NCBI RefSeq assembly: GCF_004124325.1
Contig: NZ_QBDT01000001.1
Coordinates: 2,418,001 to 2,482,000 of the forward strand
Direction of reading: 5' to 3'
DNA length: 64,000 bases
Source of the DNA: Streptomyces sp. L2
Lineage (GTDB): Bacteria > Actinomycetota > Actinomycetes > Streptomycetales > Streptomycetaceae
A model generated the notes under the pieces. The model did not search any database. It saw only the letters and a program-made list of their open reading frames with translations, and had not been told where the DNA came from. Position 1 is the first letter of the stretch, and every line of letters begins with the position of its first letter. The position numbers and the translations under genes were made by a program. This document shows positions 6,920 through 16,251 of the stretch, piece by piece.

Positions 6920-9796
6920 ATGAAACAGCAGGGTGTGCACCCCGAAGGCGCGGAGGGCACCCCTGACGACGCCGCACGTCCCGACACCGCCCGGGCGGCC
7001 GCGGACGACACCGGCACGGACGACACCGGTGCGCATGGGGACGGTCCCCGCGCGCGGGAGAACGCGCCTCCCACGCGGGAGGACGACGACCGGGCGGAGA
7101 GTGACCGATCGGACGGTGACCTGACGGACGGCGGCGCCGGCGAGGAGACGGACGGCTCCGACGGCCCGCGGCCGGAACACGGTCCGGACGAGGCCGGCGA
7201 TCCGCACGCCGAGGAGGTGGAGGGCGACGAGCCCCTCCTCCCCGCGCGCGTGCACCGCCCCTCCGACCTCATGCGGCTGCTGGTGGGCCTGCTCGCCATC
7301 ATCGTGCTCTTCGCGATCGCCGCGTTCGCGCACGGCACCACCTCGGGCCTCGAACAGGACATCCACAAGGGCACCGGGCAGGCCCCCGACCTGCTGATCA
7401 AGATCGCCGGCCTGGCGTCCAGCATCGCCATCCTCCTGGTCCCGGTGGCCTTCGCGATCGAACGGCTGATCAAACGCGACGGACTGCGCATCGCCGACGG
7501 CGTCCTCGCCGCCGTGCTCGCCCACGGGGTGACCCTCGCGACCGACCTGTGGGTCGCCCGGGCCGCCCCGGACTCCATCCAGGAGGCGCTCACCCAGCCC
7601 TCACCGGGCGACATCCACGCCCTGACCGACCCGGTGCACGGCTACCTCGCGCCCGTCATCGCCTACATGACGGCCGTCGGCATGTCCCGCAGACCCCGCT
7701 GGCGCGCGGTGCTGTGGATCGTCCTGCTGCTCGACGCGTTCTCCATGCTGGTCACCGGCTACACCACCCCCTTCTCGATCATCCTCACCGTGCTCATCGG
7801 CTGGACCGTCGCCTACGGCACGCTGTACGCGGTCGGCTCCCCCAACGTGCGCCCCACCGGGCAGACCCTGATGGCGGGCCTGCGGCACGTCGGCTTCCAC
7901 CCCGTCAGCGCGGCCCGCGAGGAGGTCGCCGAGGCGGAGACCGGCGACCGCGGCCGGCGCTACTTCGTCACCCTGGAGGACGGCCCCCCGCTGGACGTCA
8001 CGGTGGTCGACCGGGAGCAGCAGGCCCAGGGCTTCTTCTACCGCGCGTGGCGCAACCTGACCCTGCGGGGCTTCGCCACCCGCTCCAGCCTGCAGTCGCT
8101 GCGCCAGGCGCTGGAGCAGGAGGCGCTCCTGGCCTACGCGGCGATCGCGGCCGGCGCCCACGCGCCCAAGCTCATCGCCACCTCCGAGCTGGGCCCGGAC
8201 GCGGTGATGCTGGTCTACGAGCACACCGGCGGGCGCACCCTGGACTCGCTGGCCGAGGAGGAGATCACCGACGAGCTGCTGCGCAACACCTGGCACCAGG
8301 TGCGGGCCCTGCAGTCCCGCCGCATCGCGCACCGCAGGCTCGCGGGTGACGCCATTCTGGTGGATCGTTCCGGCAAGGTGATCCTCACGGAGCTGCGGGG
8401 CGGCGAGATCGCGGCCGGTGACCTGCTGCTGCGCATGGACGTCGCCCAGCTGGTCACGACGATCGGCCTGCGGGTGGGCGCGGAGCGCGCGGTCGCCTCC
8501 GCGGTCGGTGTGCTCGGCCCCGACGCGGTCGCCGACTGCCTGCCGATGCTCCAGCCCATCGCGCTGACGCGCTCCACGCGGGCGACGCTGCGCAGGCTGG
8601 GCCGGGAACGGGCCGAGCGGGAGCGCGAGGCGGTGCTGGAGGCGTCCCGGCAGACCAAGCAGGCCCGTCTGGACGAGGCTTCCGGCGACGCCGGGACCGT
8701 ACTGGAGAAGCCCGACAAGAAGTCCGTACGCGCGGAGCAGCGGGCGGAGAAGCGGGCGATCGACGAGGCCATCGACGAGGCCCGCGAGGAGGATCTGCTC
8801 ACTCAGATCCGGCACGAGGTGCTGCTCATCAGGCCGCAGGCACCGGTGGAGCCGGCCCGTCTGGAGCGGGTGCGGCCGCGGACGCTGATCAGCTTCATCG
8901 CCGGCGCGATCGGCGCCTACTACCTGCTGACCCAGCTCACCCACATCGAGTTCGGCACGCTGTTCGCGCAGGCCCAGTGGGGCTGGGTGATCGCCGCGGT
9001 GCTGTTCTCCGCGGCCAGCTACGTGGCCGCGGCGATGGCGCTGCTGGGGTTCGTCCCGGAACGGGTGCCGTTCGTGCGGACGGTCGCGGCCCAGGTCGCC
9101 GGGTCCTTCGTGAAGATCGTGGCACCGGCGGCGGTCGGCGGTGTCGCCCTGAACACGCGGTTCCTGCAGCGGGCGGGCGTGCGCCCCGGGCTCGCGGTGG
9201 CGAGTGTCGGCGCGTCGCAGCTGTTCGGGCTCGGCTGCCACATCCTGATGCTGCTGTCCTTCGGCTATCTGACCGGGACGGAGAAGACGCCGTCGCTGTC
9301 GCCGTCCCGGACGGTCATCGCGGGTCTGCTGACGGTCGCGGTGCTGGTGCTCGTCGTGACGTCGGTGCCGTTCCTGCGGAAATTCGTCGTCACGCGCGTG
9401 AGGTCGCTGTTCGCGGGTGTCGTGCCGCGCATGCTCGACGTGCTCCAACGGCCGCAGAAGCTCGTCACGGGTATCGGCGGCATGCTGCTGCTGACGGGCT
9501 GCTTCGTGATGTGTCTCGACGCCTCGATCCGCGCCTTCGGCGACGACTCGGCCTCCCTGAGCATCGCCAGCGTCGCCGTGGTGTTCCTCGCGGGCAACGC
9601 GCTCGGCTCCGCGGCGCCGACTCCGGGCGGGGTGGGCGCGGTCGAGGCGACGCTGACGGTCGGTCTGATCGCCGTGGGCCTGCCGAAGGAGGTCGCGGCC
9701 CCCGCCGTCCTGCTGTACCGCCTGCTGACCCTGTGGCTGCCGGTGCTGCCGGGCTGGCTGGCCTTCAACCACCTCACTCGCAAGGGCGCCCTGTAG
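6920..9796 (+). CDS. Membrane fusion: kinase-like domain plus LPG-synthase-TM/YbhN-type flippase domain
   Basis: A 958-residue polytopic protein. Residues 1-110 are acidic and disordered. About five membrane segments follow (from about 115 to 300). A soluble domain then resembles Kdo/LPS-kinase or RIO-like folds (LVYEHTGGRTLDSL, then IAHRRLAGDAILVD in the catalytic-loop position), and a charged coiled-coil-like linker precedes about eight C-terminal membrane helices of the UPF0104 (LPG_synthase_TM) family, with the typical GSAAPTPGGVGAVEA. The catalytic-loop Asp is not where a true kinase would have it, so activity is doubtful. UPF0104 domains occur in lysyl-PG synthase and in putative polyprenyl or lipid flippases; the substrate here is unknown. 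ATG 6920 is preceded by AAGAAGAGA. Confidence 0.8.
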   Translation: MKQQGVHPEGAEGTPDDAARPDTARAAADDTGTDDTGAHGDGPRARENAPPTREDDDRAESDRSDGDLTDGGAGEETDGSDGPRPEHGPDEAGDPHAEEVEGDEPLLPARVHRPSDLMRLLVGLLAIIVLFAIAAFAHGTTSGLEQDIHKGTGQAPDLLIKIAGLASSIAILLVPVAFAIERLIKRDGLRIADGVLAAVLAHGVTLATDLWVARAAPDSIQEALTQPSPGDIHALTDPVHGYLAPVIAYMTAVGMSRRPRWRAVLWIVLLLDAFSMLVTGYTTPFSIILTVLIGWTVAYGTLYAVGSPNVRPTGQTLMAGLRHVGFHPVSAAREEVAEAETGDRGRRYFVTLEDGPPLDVTVVDREQQAQGFFYRAWRNLTLRGFATRSSLQSLRQALEQEALLAYAAIAAGAHAPKLIATSELGPDAVMLVYEHTGGRTLDSLAEEEITDELLRNTWHQVRALQSRRIAHRRLAGDAILVDRSGKVILTELRGGEIAAGDLLLRMDVAQLVTTIGLRVGAERAVASAVGVLGPDAVADCLPMLQPIALTRSTRATLRRLGRERAEREREAVLEASRQTKQARLDEASGDAGTVLEKPDKKSVRAEQRAEKRAIDEAIDEAREEDLLTQIRHEVLLIRPQAPVEPARLERVRPRTLISFIAGAIGAYYLLTQLTHIEFGTLFAQAQWGWVIAAVLFSAASYVAAAMALLGFVPERVPFVRTVAAQVAGSFVKIVAPAAVGGVALNTRFLQRAGVRPGLAVASVGASQLFGLGCHILMLLSFGYLTGTEKTPSLSPSRTVIAGLLTVAVLVLVVTSVPFLRKFVVTRVRSLFAGVVPRMLDVLQRPQKLVTGIGGMLLLTGCFVMCLDASIRAFGDDSASLSIASVAVVFLAGNALGSAAPTPGGVGAVEATLTVGLIAVGLPKEVAAPAVLLYRLLTLWLPVLPGWLAFNHLTRKGAL

Positions 9797-9943
9797 GGGC
9801 AGACGGCGGGCGTCACGGGCGCGCACGGCGGGCGCCGGGCACGTGAGCGGGCGTCGCCGGGCGCGTAGGAAGGCGTGTGGAGGTCGTACCTCATACGGCC
9901 CGTGTCCCGCGCGCCCCGGCGTGCGCGCCCTGAGGATGGGAGC

Positions 9944-11488
9944 ATGGCGAACCCCTCCCGGCCGCGTGCCGCCGCGCTGACCGCCACCGCCGTGCTGGTG
10001 TGCTCCCTGCTGGCGGGGTGTGGCGGCGGCTCCGAGCACGGGGACCTGACGGAGCAGAAGCTCGACTGGAAGGACTGCCCGGCCCCGTCGGAGGCGGAGG
10101 GCGGGGGCGACTCCCCGTCCCCGCTGCCGGGCGGCGGCCAGTGGCAGTGCGCCACCATGAAAGCCCCGCTGGACTGGAGCAAACCCAAGGGCGACACCAT
10201 CGACCTCGCTCTGATCCGGGCCAGGTCCGACGGCGGCGCGGACAAACGGATCGGCTCGCTCGTCTTCAACTTCGGCGGGCCGGGCGGCAGCGGTGTCAGC
10301 ACGCTGCCGGCCTTCGGCGAGGACTACGCCGCCCTGCGCACCCGCTACGACCTGGTCAGCTTCGACCCGCGCGGCGTCGGCCGGAGCGCGCCGGTGAAGT
10401 GCGAGAGCGACTCCCAGCTCGACGCCTACTTCCAGCAGGACGCCACGCCCGACGACAGCGCCGAGCGGGGCCAGTTGGTGAAGCGCACCAAGGACTTCAA
10501 CGCGGCCTGCGAGAAGCACTCCAAGAAGATCCTGCCGCATGTCCGCACCACGGACGCGGCTCGTGACATGGATCTGATGCGCCAGGTCCTCGGCGACGAC
10601 AAGCTGCACTACTTCGGCATCTCGTACGGCACCGAACTGGGCGGCGTGTACGCGCACTTGTTCCCCCAGCACGTCGGCCGGATGGTGCTGGACGCCGTCG
10701 TCGACCCGACGCAGGACCCCGAGCAGGGCGCGCTCGGCCAGGCCAAGGGCTTCCAGCTCGCGCTCGACAACTTCGCCGACGACTGCACCTCCAAGGCCAC
10801 CGACTGCCCGATCGGCGCGACTCCGGAAGAGGTGAAGAACCGTATCGCCAAGCTGCTGACGGACCTGGAGAAGAAGCCGATCCCGGGTATCTTCCCGCGC
10901 CAGCTGACCCAGACCGCGGCGACCAACGGCATCGCACAGTCCCTCTACTCCAAGGACTTCTGGGAGTACCTCACCGAGGGCCTGCAACAGGCGTACGACG
11001 GCGACGGCAAGATCCTCATGCTGCTGTCCGACTCGATGAACGGCCGGGACCAGAACGGCGAGTACAGCAACATCACCGCGGCCAACATCGCCATCAACTG
11101 CTCCGACGAGAAGCAGCGGTACACCACGGACGACGTCCAGCGGAAGCTGCCCGACTTCCGGGCCGCTTCCCCGCTGTTCGGGGACTACCTGGCCTGGGGC
11201 ATGGTCAGCTGCACCGACTGGGCCGTGCCCGGCGCCGCCGACCACCCCGACGTCAGCGCGCCTGGTGCGGCGCCCATCCTCGTCGTCGGCAACACCGGCG
11301 ATCCGGCCACGCCGTACGAGGGCGCGAAGAAGATGGTGGACGCGCTGGGCAAGGGTGTCGCCGTCGAGCTGACGTACAAGGGGCAGGGGCACGGGGCCTA
11401 CGACAGCAAGAACAAGTGCGTGCAGGGCGCGGTGAACGGCTATCTGCTCGACGGGAAGGTCCCCAAGGCCGGCACGGTCTGTTCATAG
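9944..11488 (+). CDS. Secreted Tap-like tripeptidyl aminopeptidase (alpha/beta hydrolase lipoprotein), copy 1
   Basis: A 514-residue alpha/beta hydrolase of the Streptomyces SlpD/SlpE/Tap family, which removes N-terminal tripeptides from secreted proteins. The N-terminus is a lipoprotein signal with lipobox LLAGC (Cys26). The oxyanion region FGGPGGSG, the nucleophile elbow GISYG (Ser227), Asp453 in NTGDPATP and His483 in GQGHGAY form the triad; the C-terminal part is the TAP-like domain. It is followed after 133 bp by a same-length paralogue, so the pair arose by tandem duplication. The product should be anchored outside the membrane. Confidence 0.9.
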   Translation: MANPSRPRAAALTATAVLVCSLLAGCGGGSEHGDLTEQKLDWKDCPAPSEAEGGGDSPSPLPGGGQWQCATMKAPLDWSKPKGDTIDLALIRARSDGGADKRIGSLVFNFGGPGGSGVSTLPAFGEDYAALRTRYDLVSFDPRGVGRSAPVKCESDSQLDAYFQQDATPDDSAERGQLVKRTKDFNAACEKHSKKILPHVRTTDAARDMDLMRQVLGDDKLHYFGISYGTELGGVYAHLFPQHVGRMVLDAVVDPTQDPEQGALGQAKGFQLALDNFADDCTSKATDCPIGATPEEVKNRIAKLLTDLEKKPIPGIFPRQLTQTAATNGIAQSLYSKDFWEYLTEGLQQAYDGDGKILMLLSDSMNGRDQNGEYSNITAANIAINCSDEKQRYTTDDVQRKLPDFRAASPLFGDYLAWGMVSCTDWAVPGAADHPDVSAPGAAPILVVGNTGDPATPYEGAKKMVDALGKGVAVELTYKGQGHGAYDSKNKCVQGAVNGYLLDGKVPKAGTVCS

Positions 11489-11621
11489 AACCTCACGGGC
11501 GCACTGAAATCGCAGGTCAGAGCGTTATCCACAGGCTGTCACGGGCTCGGGGCGATCCGCCTACCATGGCGTGAACGCCCGCCGCGGCACGAAGCGGAGG
11601 GCCTGTGACGGGGGGTGCGCG

Positions 11622-13166
11622 ATGGCGCGATTCCTGCGGTGGACGGCCGCCGCGGTCGCCGTGCTGCTGACGGCCGGGTGCGGTGGTTCGCCGGGCGGGG
11701 GCGGGAACAGGGACGAGGGCAAGGGGACGGGAGGGACGGCCGCGCCGGCGCCGTCGTCCGCCGGGAAGCTGCCCTCCTCGCTCACCGCGCAGCGGCTCGA
11801 CTGGCGCCGCTGTCCGGCCACCGGCGGGTCACCTGCGCCGGGTGACGCCTGGCGGTGCGCGACGCTCAAGGTGCCGCTCGACTGGTCGAAGCCCGGGGGG
11901 ACGACGATCGGGCTCGCCCTGATCCGCGGACGGGCCACCGGATCCGACCGCATCGGCTCGCTGCTGTTCAACTTCGGCGGCCCCGGCGGCTCGGGGGTGT
12001 CGACGATGCCGTACTACGACGCCACGGTCGCCTCCTTGCGCGAGCACTACGACGTGGTGAGCTGGGATCCTCGCGGGGTCGGTGCCAGCGAGGGCGTCCG
12101 ATGCCGCGGTGACCGGGACATCGCGGCCGCCGAGAGGATCGACGCCACCCCGGACACACCGGCCGAGGAGAAGGCGTACCTCCAGGACGCCGTCGCCTTC
12201 GGCCGGGGCTGCCAGAAGTCCGCCGGGAAGCTGATGGCGCATGTGTCGACGACCGACACGGCACGCGACATGGACCTGATGCGCCAGGTCCTCGGCGACC
12301 CGGCCATACACTACTTCGGCATCTCGTATGGCACGGAGCTCGGCGGGGTCTACGCGCACCTGTTCCCGAAGAAGGTCGGCCGGATGGTGCTGGACGCGGT
12401 CGTCGACCCCACCGCGGACACCGTGGGCCACGCGGAGAACCAGACCCGGGGCTTCCAGCGGGCGCTCGACGACTATCTGAAGTCCACCGGCCAGGACCCG
12501 CGGCAGGGCTCGCGGAAGATCGCGGACCTGCTGACCCGGCTCGACGCGAAGCCGCTGCCGACCGCTTCCAGCAGGCCGCTGACCCAGACGCTGGCGACCA
12601 CCGGCATCGCCCTGGCGATGTACAGCAAGGCGAGCTGGCCGACGCTGACCGGCGCCCTGAGGTCCGCGGAGCGGGGCGACGGCTCGGGGCTGCTGGCGCT
12701 GGCCGACCGGTACGACGAGCGGGACGCCTCGGGGCACTACGGCACGACGAGCCATGCGCAACGGGTCATATCGTGCCTGGACGACCGGCAGCGGCCCACT
12801 CCGGAACGGACGAGGAGGCTGCTGCCCCGCTTCGAGCGGATCTCACCGGTGTTCGGGGACTTCCTGGGCTGGGACATGGCCGGCTGGTGCCACGACTGGC
12901 CGGTGCCGGGCCAGTTCGACACGCCGCAGGTGAGCGCCCCGGGAGCGGCACCGATCCTGCTCGTCGGCAACACCGGCGACCCGGCGACCCCGTACGAGGG
13001 TGCCCGCAGAATGGCCGACGAACTGGGCAAGGGTGTCGGTGTCGAACTCACCTGGAAGGGCGAGGGACACGGGGCCTACGGCAACGGCAGCGACTGCGTC
13101 GACTCGACGGTGAACGCCTACCTGCTGCACGGCACGGTGCCGAAGGACGGCACGGTCTGCTCATGA
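11622..13166 (+). CDS. Secreted Tap-like tripeptidyl aminopeptidase (alpha/beta hydrolase lipoprotein), copy 2
   Basis: Paralogue of the preceding gene and also 514 residues. Its lipobox is LTAGC (Cys20). The triad is Ser235 (GISYG), Asp453 (NTGDPATP) and His483 (GEGHGAY). Long stretches are identical with copy 1 (RDMDLMRQVLGD, HYFGISYGTELGGVYAHLFP), while the N-terminal linker and the region around residues 285-330 differ. I chose ATG 11622 because of GGGGGT seven bases upstream and the signal peptide that follows; a frame extension to 11571 lacks a ribosome-binding site and would bury the signal. Confidence 0.9.
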   Translation: MARFLRWTAAAVAVLLTAGCGGSPGGGGNRDEGKGTGGTAAPAPSSAGKLPSSLTAQRLDWRRCPATGGSPAPGDAWRCATLKVPLDWSKPGGTTIGLALIRGRATGSDRIGSLLFNFGGPGGSGVSTMPYYDATVASLREHYDVVSWDPRGVGASEGVRCRGDRDIAAAERIDATPDTPAEEKAYLQDAVAFGRGCQKSAGKLMAHVSTTDTARDMDLMRQVLGDPAIHYFGISYGTELGGVYAHLFPKKVGRMVLDAVVDPTADTVGHAENQTRGFQRALDDYLKSTGQDPRQGSRKIADLLTRLDAKPLPTASSRPLTQTLATTGIALAMYSKASWPTLTGALRSAERGDGSGLLALADRYDERDASGHYGTTSHAQRVISCLDDRQRPTPERTRRLLPRFERISPVFGDFLGWDMAGWCHDWPVPGQFDTPQVSAPGAAPILLVGNTGDPATPYEGARRMADELGKGVGVELTWKGEGHGAYGNGSDCVDSTVNAYLLHGTVPKDGTVCS

Positions 13167-13168
13167 CG

Positions 13169-13213
13169 ACGGCGGGGGCTCCGTGCACCGTCGGTGCGCG
13201 AAACCCCCGCCGT
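13169..13213. terminator. Nested hairpin between convergent genes
   Basis: A perfect 10-bp stem (ACGGCGGGGG / CCCCCGCCGT) encloses a second perfect hairpin (GCACCG T CGGTGC). It sits directly after the second peptidase gene and before the stop of moeZ on the other strand, so it can stop transcription in both directions. No T-run is present, as is usual in Streptomyces. Confidence 0.75.
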
Positions 13214-13243
13214 TCAGACCACCGGTGGGGCCGGGGAACCGGC

Positions 13244-14422
13244 TCAGTAGACCGGCTTGTCCGGCTCGATCTGGTTGACCCAGCCGATCACGCCGCCGCC
13301 GACGTGGACCGCGTCCGCGAAGCCCGCGGACTTCAGGACGGCGAGGACTTCCGCACTGCGGACACCCGTCTTGCAATGCAGGACGATCTTCTTGTCCTGC
13401 GGCAGGCTCTCCAGGGCGGAGCCCATCAGGAACTCGTTCTTCGGGATCAGCTTGGCGCCCGGGATGGAGACGATCTCGTACTCGTTCGGCTCGCGGACGT
13501 CGATGATCTCGATGTTCTCGCCGTCGTCGATCCACTCCTTGAGCTGCTTGGGAGTGATCGTCGCGTCGGCCGCCGCCGCCTGGGCCTCCTCGGAGACGAC
13601 GCCGCAGAAGGCCTCGTAGTCGATGAGCTCGGTGACGGTCGGGTTGTCGCCGCAGACCGCGCAGTCGGGGTCCTTGCGGACCTTGACCTGGCGGTACTGC
13701 ATCTCCAGGGCGTCGTAGATCATCAGCCGGCCGACCAGCGGCTCACCGATGCCCGCGAGGAGCTTGATGGCCTCGTTGACCTGGATGGAGCCGATGGACG
13801 CGCAGAGCACGCCCAGCACGCCGCCCTCGGCGCAGGAGGGGACCATGCCCGGAGGCGGGGGCTCCGGGTAGAGGCAGCGGTAGCAGGGGCCGTGCTCGGA
13901 CCAGAACACCGAGGCCTGGCCGTCGAAGCGGTAGATCGAACCCCACACGTACGGCTTGTTCAGCAGCACACAGGCGTCGTTGACCAGGTAGCGGGTCGCG
14001 AAGTTGTCCGTGCCGTCGACGATGAGGTCGTACTGGCTGAAGATGTCCATCACGTTGTCGGCCTCGAGCCGCACCTCGTGGAGGACCACGTTCACCAGCG
14101 GGTTGATCCCCTTGACGGTGTCCCGCGCGGACTCGGCCTTGGAGCGGCCGATGTCGGACTGGCTGTGGATGACCTGGCGCTGCAGGTTCGATTCGTCGAC
14201 CTCGTCGAAGTCCACGATGCCGAGCGTGCCCACGCCCGCCGCGGCCATGTACATCAGCCCCGGCGAGCCCAGGCCACCGGCGCCCACAAACAGCACCTTG
14301 GCGTTCTTCAGCCGCTTCTGCCCGTCCATCCCGACGTCGGGGATGATCAGGTGGCGGGAGTACCGGCGAACCTCGTCTACGGTGAGCTCAGAAGCTGGCT
14401 CGACCAGGGGTGGCAGCGACAC
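13244..14422 (-). CDS. moeZ: MoeZ: adenylyltransferase/sulfurtransferase (MoeB-rhodanese fusion)
   Basis: Activates the C-terminal Gly-Gly of sulfur-carrier proteins by adenylation and transfers sulfur to them, serving molybdopterin, cysteine (CysO) and thio-metabolite pathways. The ThiF/MoeB domain has the nucleotide loop GAGGLGSP, the GTDNFATRYLVND segment and zinc Cys pairs (CYRC and CAVC). The C-terminal rhodanese domain carries the catalytic loop CKTGVRS with Cys350. At 392 residues the length is normal for MoeZ. It lies in the same relative position as mycobacterial moeB1 (Rv3206c, from memory). It converges with the peptidase gene. Confidence 0.95.
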   Translation of the reverse strand: MSLPPLVEPASELTVDEVRRYSRHLIIPDVGMDGQKRLKNAKVLFVGAGGLGSPGLMYMAAAGVGTLGIVDFDEVDESNLQRQVIHSQSDIGRSKAESARDTVKGINPLVNVVLHEVRLEADNVMDIFSQYDLIVDGTDNFATRYLVNDACVLLNKPYVWGSIYRFDGQASVFWSEHGPCYRCLYPEPPPPGMVPSCAEGGVLGVLCASIGSIQVNEAIKLLAGIGEPLVGRLMIYDALEMQYRQVKVRKDPDCAVCGDNPTVTELIDYEAFCGVVSEEAQAAAADATITPKQLKEWIDDGENIEIIDVREPNEYEIVSIPGAKLIPKNEFLMGSALESLPQDKKIVLHCKTGVRSAEVLAVLKSAGFADAVHVGGGVIGWVNQIEPDKPVY

Positions 14423-14485
14423 GGGGACTCCGTTGGTCGGTCAATCACTACGGTTGTTCTCTCCGTAACACTGCCACGGCCATCT

Positions 14486-15304
14486 TCATTCCGAGACACC
14501 TGTTCCGATACGCGAGACGATTTCGTCCCAGTAACCGGGCATGGTCTCCCAGGGGTCCACGCGCCCACCGCGATCGGTGTGGTCGGTGAGGTAGATCGTG
14601 GCGGCGCCCTGCCAGCGCGCGATGCGCAGTGCCTCGTCGAGGTGGCCCAGCGGCACGCCGTGCACGAAGTGGCAGAAGCGGTCCGGCGGATAGTCCGCGG
14701 TCCATTCGGCGACCTGCGACCAGCGGTAGGCGGACCAGGGGCCGGAGAAGGTCACCAACTGGTCGGCGCTCTCGGCGAAGCCCGGGTGCGGGTGGGTGCC
14801 GTGGCCGAGGACGATGTGAGCGTCCTCACGCAGCGCCCGCAGGCAGGCGACGGTGCGGCGCACCTCGGGGAGCGCGGTCCGCTCGGCGGGGCAGTGGTCG
14901 ATCAGGAAGCCGTCGACCTGGTACCAGTCGAGGTAGCGGTGGGCGTCGGGAAGCAGGTCCGGGAGGCCGCTGCCCCGGACGCCGCTCCCCCGCCCCCCGG
15001 TGTGCCCGCTGCCGTACCCGCCGTAGTGGCCGCCAGGTCCCCTGCCGGGGTCGGCGTCCAGGTGGCCGAGGACGCGGACGCCGGCGTTGCGCAGCCGGCC
15101 TGCCGCCTCCAGGCAGTGCGGGTCGGGACGGGTGCCGGGCCCGGCGGCGACGTTGAGCACCACCCAGTCCACGGGCGCGCCGGGGCGGGCGAGTTCGGCC
15201 CACTGGGCGGGGGCGACGAGGGGGTGGGCGTAGCCGGGGACGCCGAGGGCGGTGCGTACGCCGGTGCCGGTGGCGCCTGGCGTGGTGCTGGTCAGATGCG
15301 GCAT
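14486..15304 (-). CDS. Spherulin-4 family protein (GH135-like glycoside hydrolase)
   Basis: A 272-residue TIM-barrel-type protein of the spherulin-4 family. Family features are VPGYAHP at the N-terminus, VVLNVAAGPGT, an LRNAGVRVLGHLDAD strand and YQVDGFLIDH near residue 150. Characterised fungal members (Sph3, GH135) cleave alpha-1,4-linked N-acetylgalactosamine in galactosaminogalactan. The Asp residues in HLDAD and FLIDH are the catalytic candidates; the usual Asp-Glu pair appears here as Asp-His. No signal peptide is visible, which is odd for an exopolysaccharide hydrolase. ATG 15304 has GGAGG five bases upstream, inside the end of the epimerase gene (13-bp overlap). It is last in the operon. 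Confidence 0.75.
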   Translation of the reverse strand: MPHLTSTTPGATGTGVRTALGVPGYAHPLVAPAQWAELARPGAPVDWVVLNVAAGPGTRPDPHCLEAAGRLRNAGVRVLGHLDADPGRGPGGHYGGYGSGHTGGRGSGVRGSGLPDLLPDAHRYLDWYQVDGFLIDHCPAERTALPEVRRTVACLRALREDAHIVLGHGTHPHPGFAESADQLVTFSGPWSAYRWSQVAEWTADYPPDRFCHFVHGVPLGHLDEALRIARWQGAATIYLTDHTDRGGRVDPWETMPGYWDEIVSRIGTGVSE

Positions 15305-16251
15305 GCCGCCTCCATCCAGATGTCTGCCAGGGATTCTTCGAGGTTGATCCGGGGGCGCCAGCCGAGCCGGTCGCGGGCGGTGCGTACGTCGGCCTGCTGC
15401 CAGCTGCCGCAGCCGTCGGGGTACGGGTACGCGACCGGTGACGCGTGGTCGGAGTCGGGGCGGGGGTGCCCGATGGCGGCGCGCAGGGGTCCGGGCGGAG
15501 CGTCGAGTTCGTGGAGTGCGCCGCCGTATCCGGCGACGCGGGCGAGGACGGCGGCCGCGTCGCGCAGCCGGACGGCGCGGCCGGAGCCGATGTTGATGAC
15601 GCCCTGCGCGGCCGAGAGCGAGGCGGCGTGCACGGCGCGGGCGACGTCGCGGACGTCGACGAAGTCCCGCTGGACACCGAGGCCGCCGAGCTTCAGCTCG
15701 CAGTCGCCGGACTGCATGGCGCGGCGCATGGCCTCGGCGAGCCGGCCGAGCGGCGAGCCCGCCGGGGTGCCCGGCCCGGCGGGTGAGAACACGCGGAGCA
15801 CGACGGCGTCCAGGCCGGAGCCGAGGACCAGTTCGGTCGCGGCGAGCTTGCTGACGCCGTACGGGCCGCCGGGCCGGGGTACGGCGTCCTCGGCCGTGGA
15901 GGAGCCGGGCTGGCTGGGCCCGTACTCGGCGCTGCACCCGAGTTGTACCAGGCGGGCGCCGCAGCCGCTGCGCCGCAGCGCCTCGCAGACGGTGGCCACG
16001 GCGACGGTGTTGTGCCGGGTCAGGTCGCGGGCGCCGCCCCGGGTGGCTCCGGCGCAGTTGACGACGACGCCGGGGTGGACCGCGTCGAGGAAGCGGGTGA
16101 GCGCGCCGGGGCTGCCGGTGGCGAGGTCGAAGCGGACGTCGGCGTCGTCGCCCCGGCCGAGCGCGGTGAGCTGGACGGCGGGGTCGGCGAGCAGGCGGTC
16201 GGCCACGAAGCGGCCGAGGTATCCGTTGGCTCCGATCAGCAGGACCCTCAT
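15292..16251 (-). CDS. NAD-dependent epimerase/dehydratase (extended SDR)
   Basis: A 319-residue extended short-chain dehydrogenase. The N-terminal dinucleotide motif is GANGYLG (residues 7-13), and the catalytic YGVSK tetrad segment follows LGCSAEYG. The family includes UDP-hexose 4-epimerases and dTDP-sugar enzymes. The sequence alone does not fix the substrate, but the glycosyltransferase and GH135-like neighbours make a UDP-GlcNAc/UDP-GalNAc 4-epimerase attractive. ATG 16251 overlaps the stop of a 24-codon ORF by four bases, and no other in-frame start exists nearby. Confidence 0.85.
   Translation of the reverse strand: MRVLLIGANGYLGRFVADRLLADPAVQLTALGRGDDADVRFDLATGSPGALTRFLDAVHPGVVVNCAGATRGGARDLTRHNTVAVATVCEALRRSGCGARLVQLGCSAEYGPSQPGSSTAEDAVPRPGGPYGVSKLAATELVLGSGLDAVVLRVFSPAGPGTPAGSPLGRLAEAMRRAMQSGDCELKLGGLGVQRDFVDVRDVARAVHAASLSAAQGVINIGSGRAVRLRDAAAVLARVAGYGGALHELDAPPGPLRAAIGHPRPDSDHASPVAYPYPDGCGSWQQADVRTARDRLGWRPRINLEESLADIWMEAACRI

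Noticed and set aside
7601..11392. A 1,263-codon ORF on the - strand across the flippase-like and peptidase genes
   Set aside because: Composition is low-complexity and no domain is seen; the + strand genes have catalytic motifs and signal peptides.
11525..11533. Perfect TTATCCACA DnaA box (another at 55649-55657)
   Set aside because: They are single, far apart and without an origin layout or dnaA/dnaN; two chance matches in 64 kb are plausible in AT-richer spacers.
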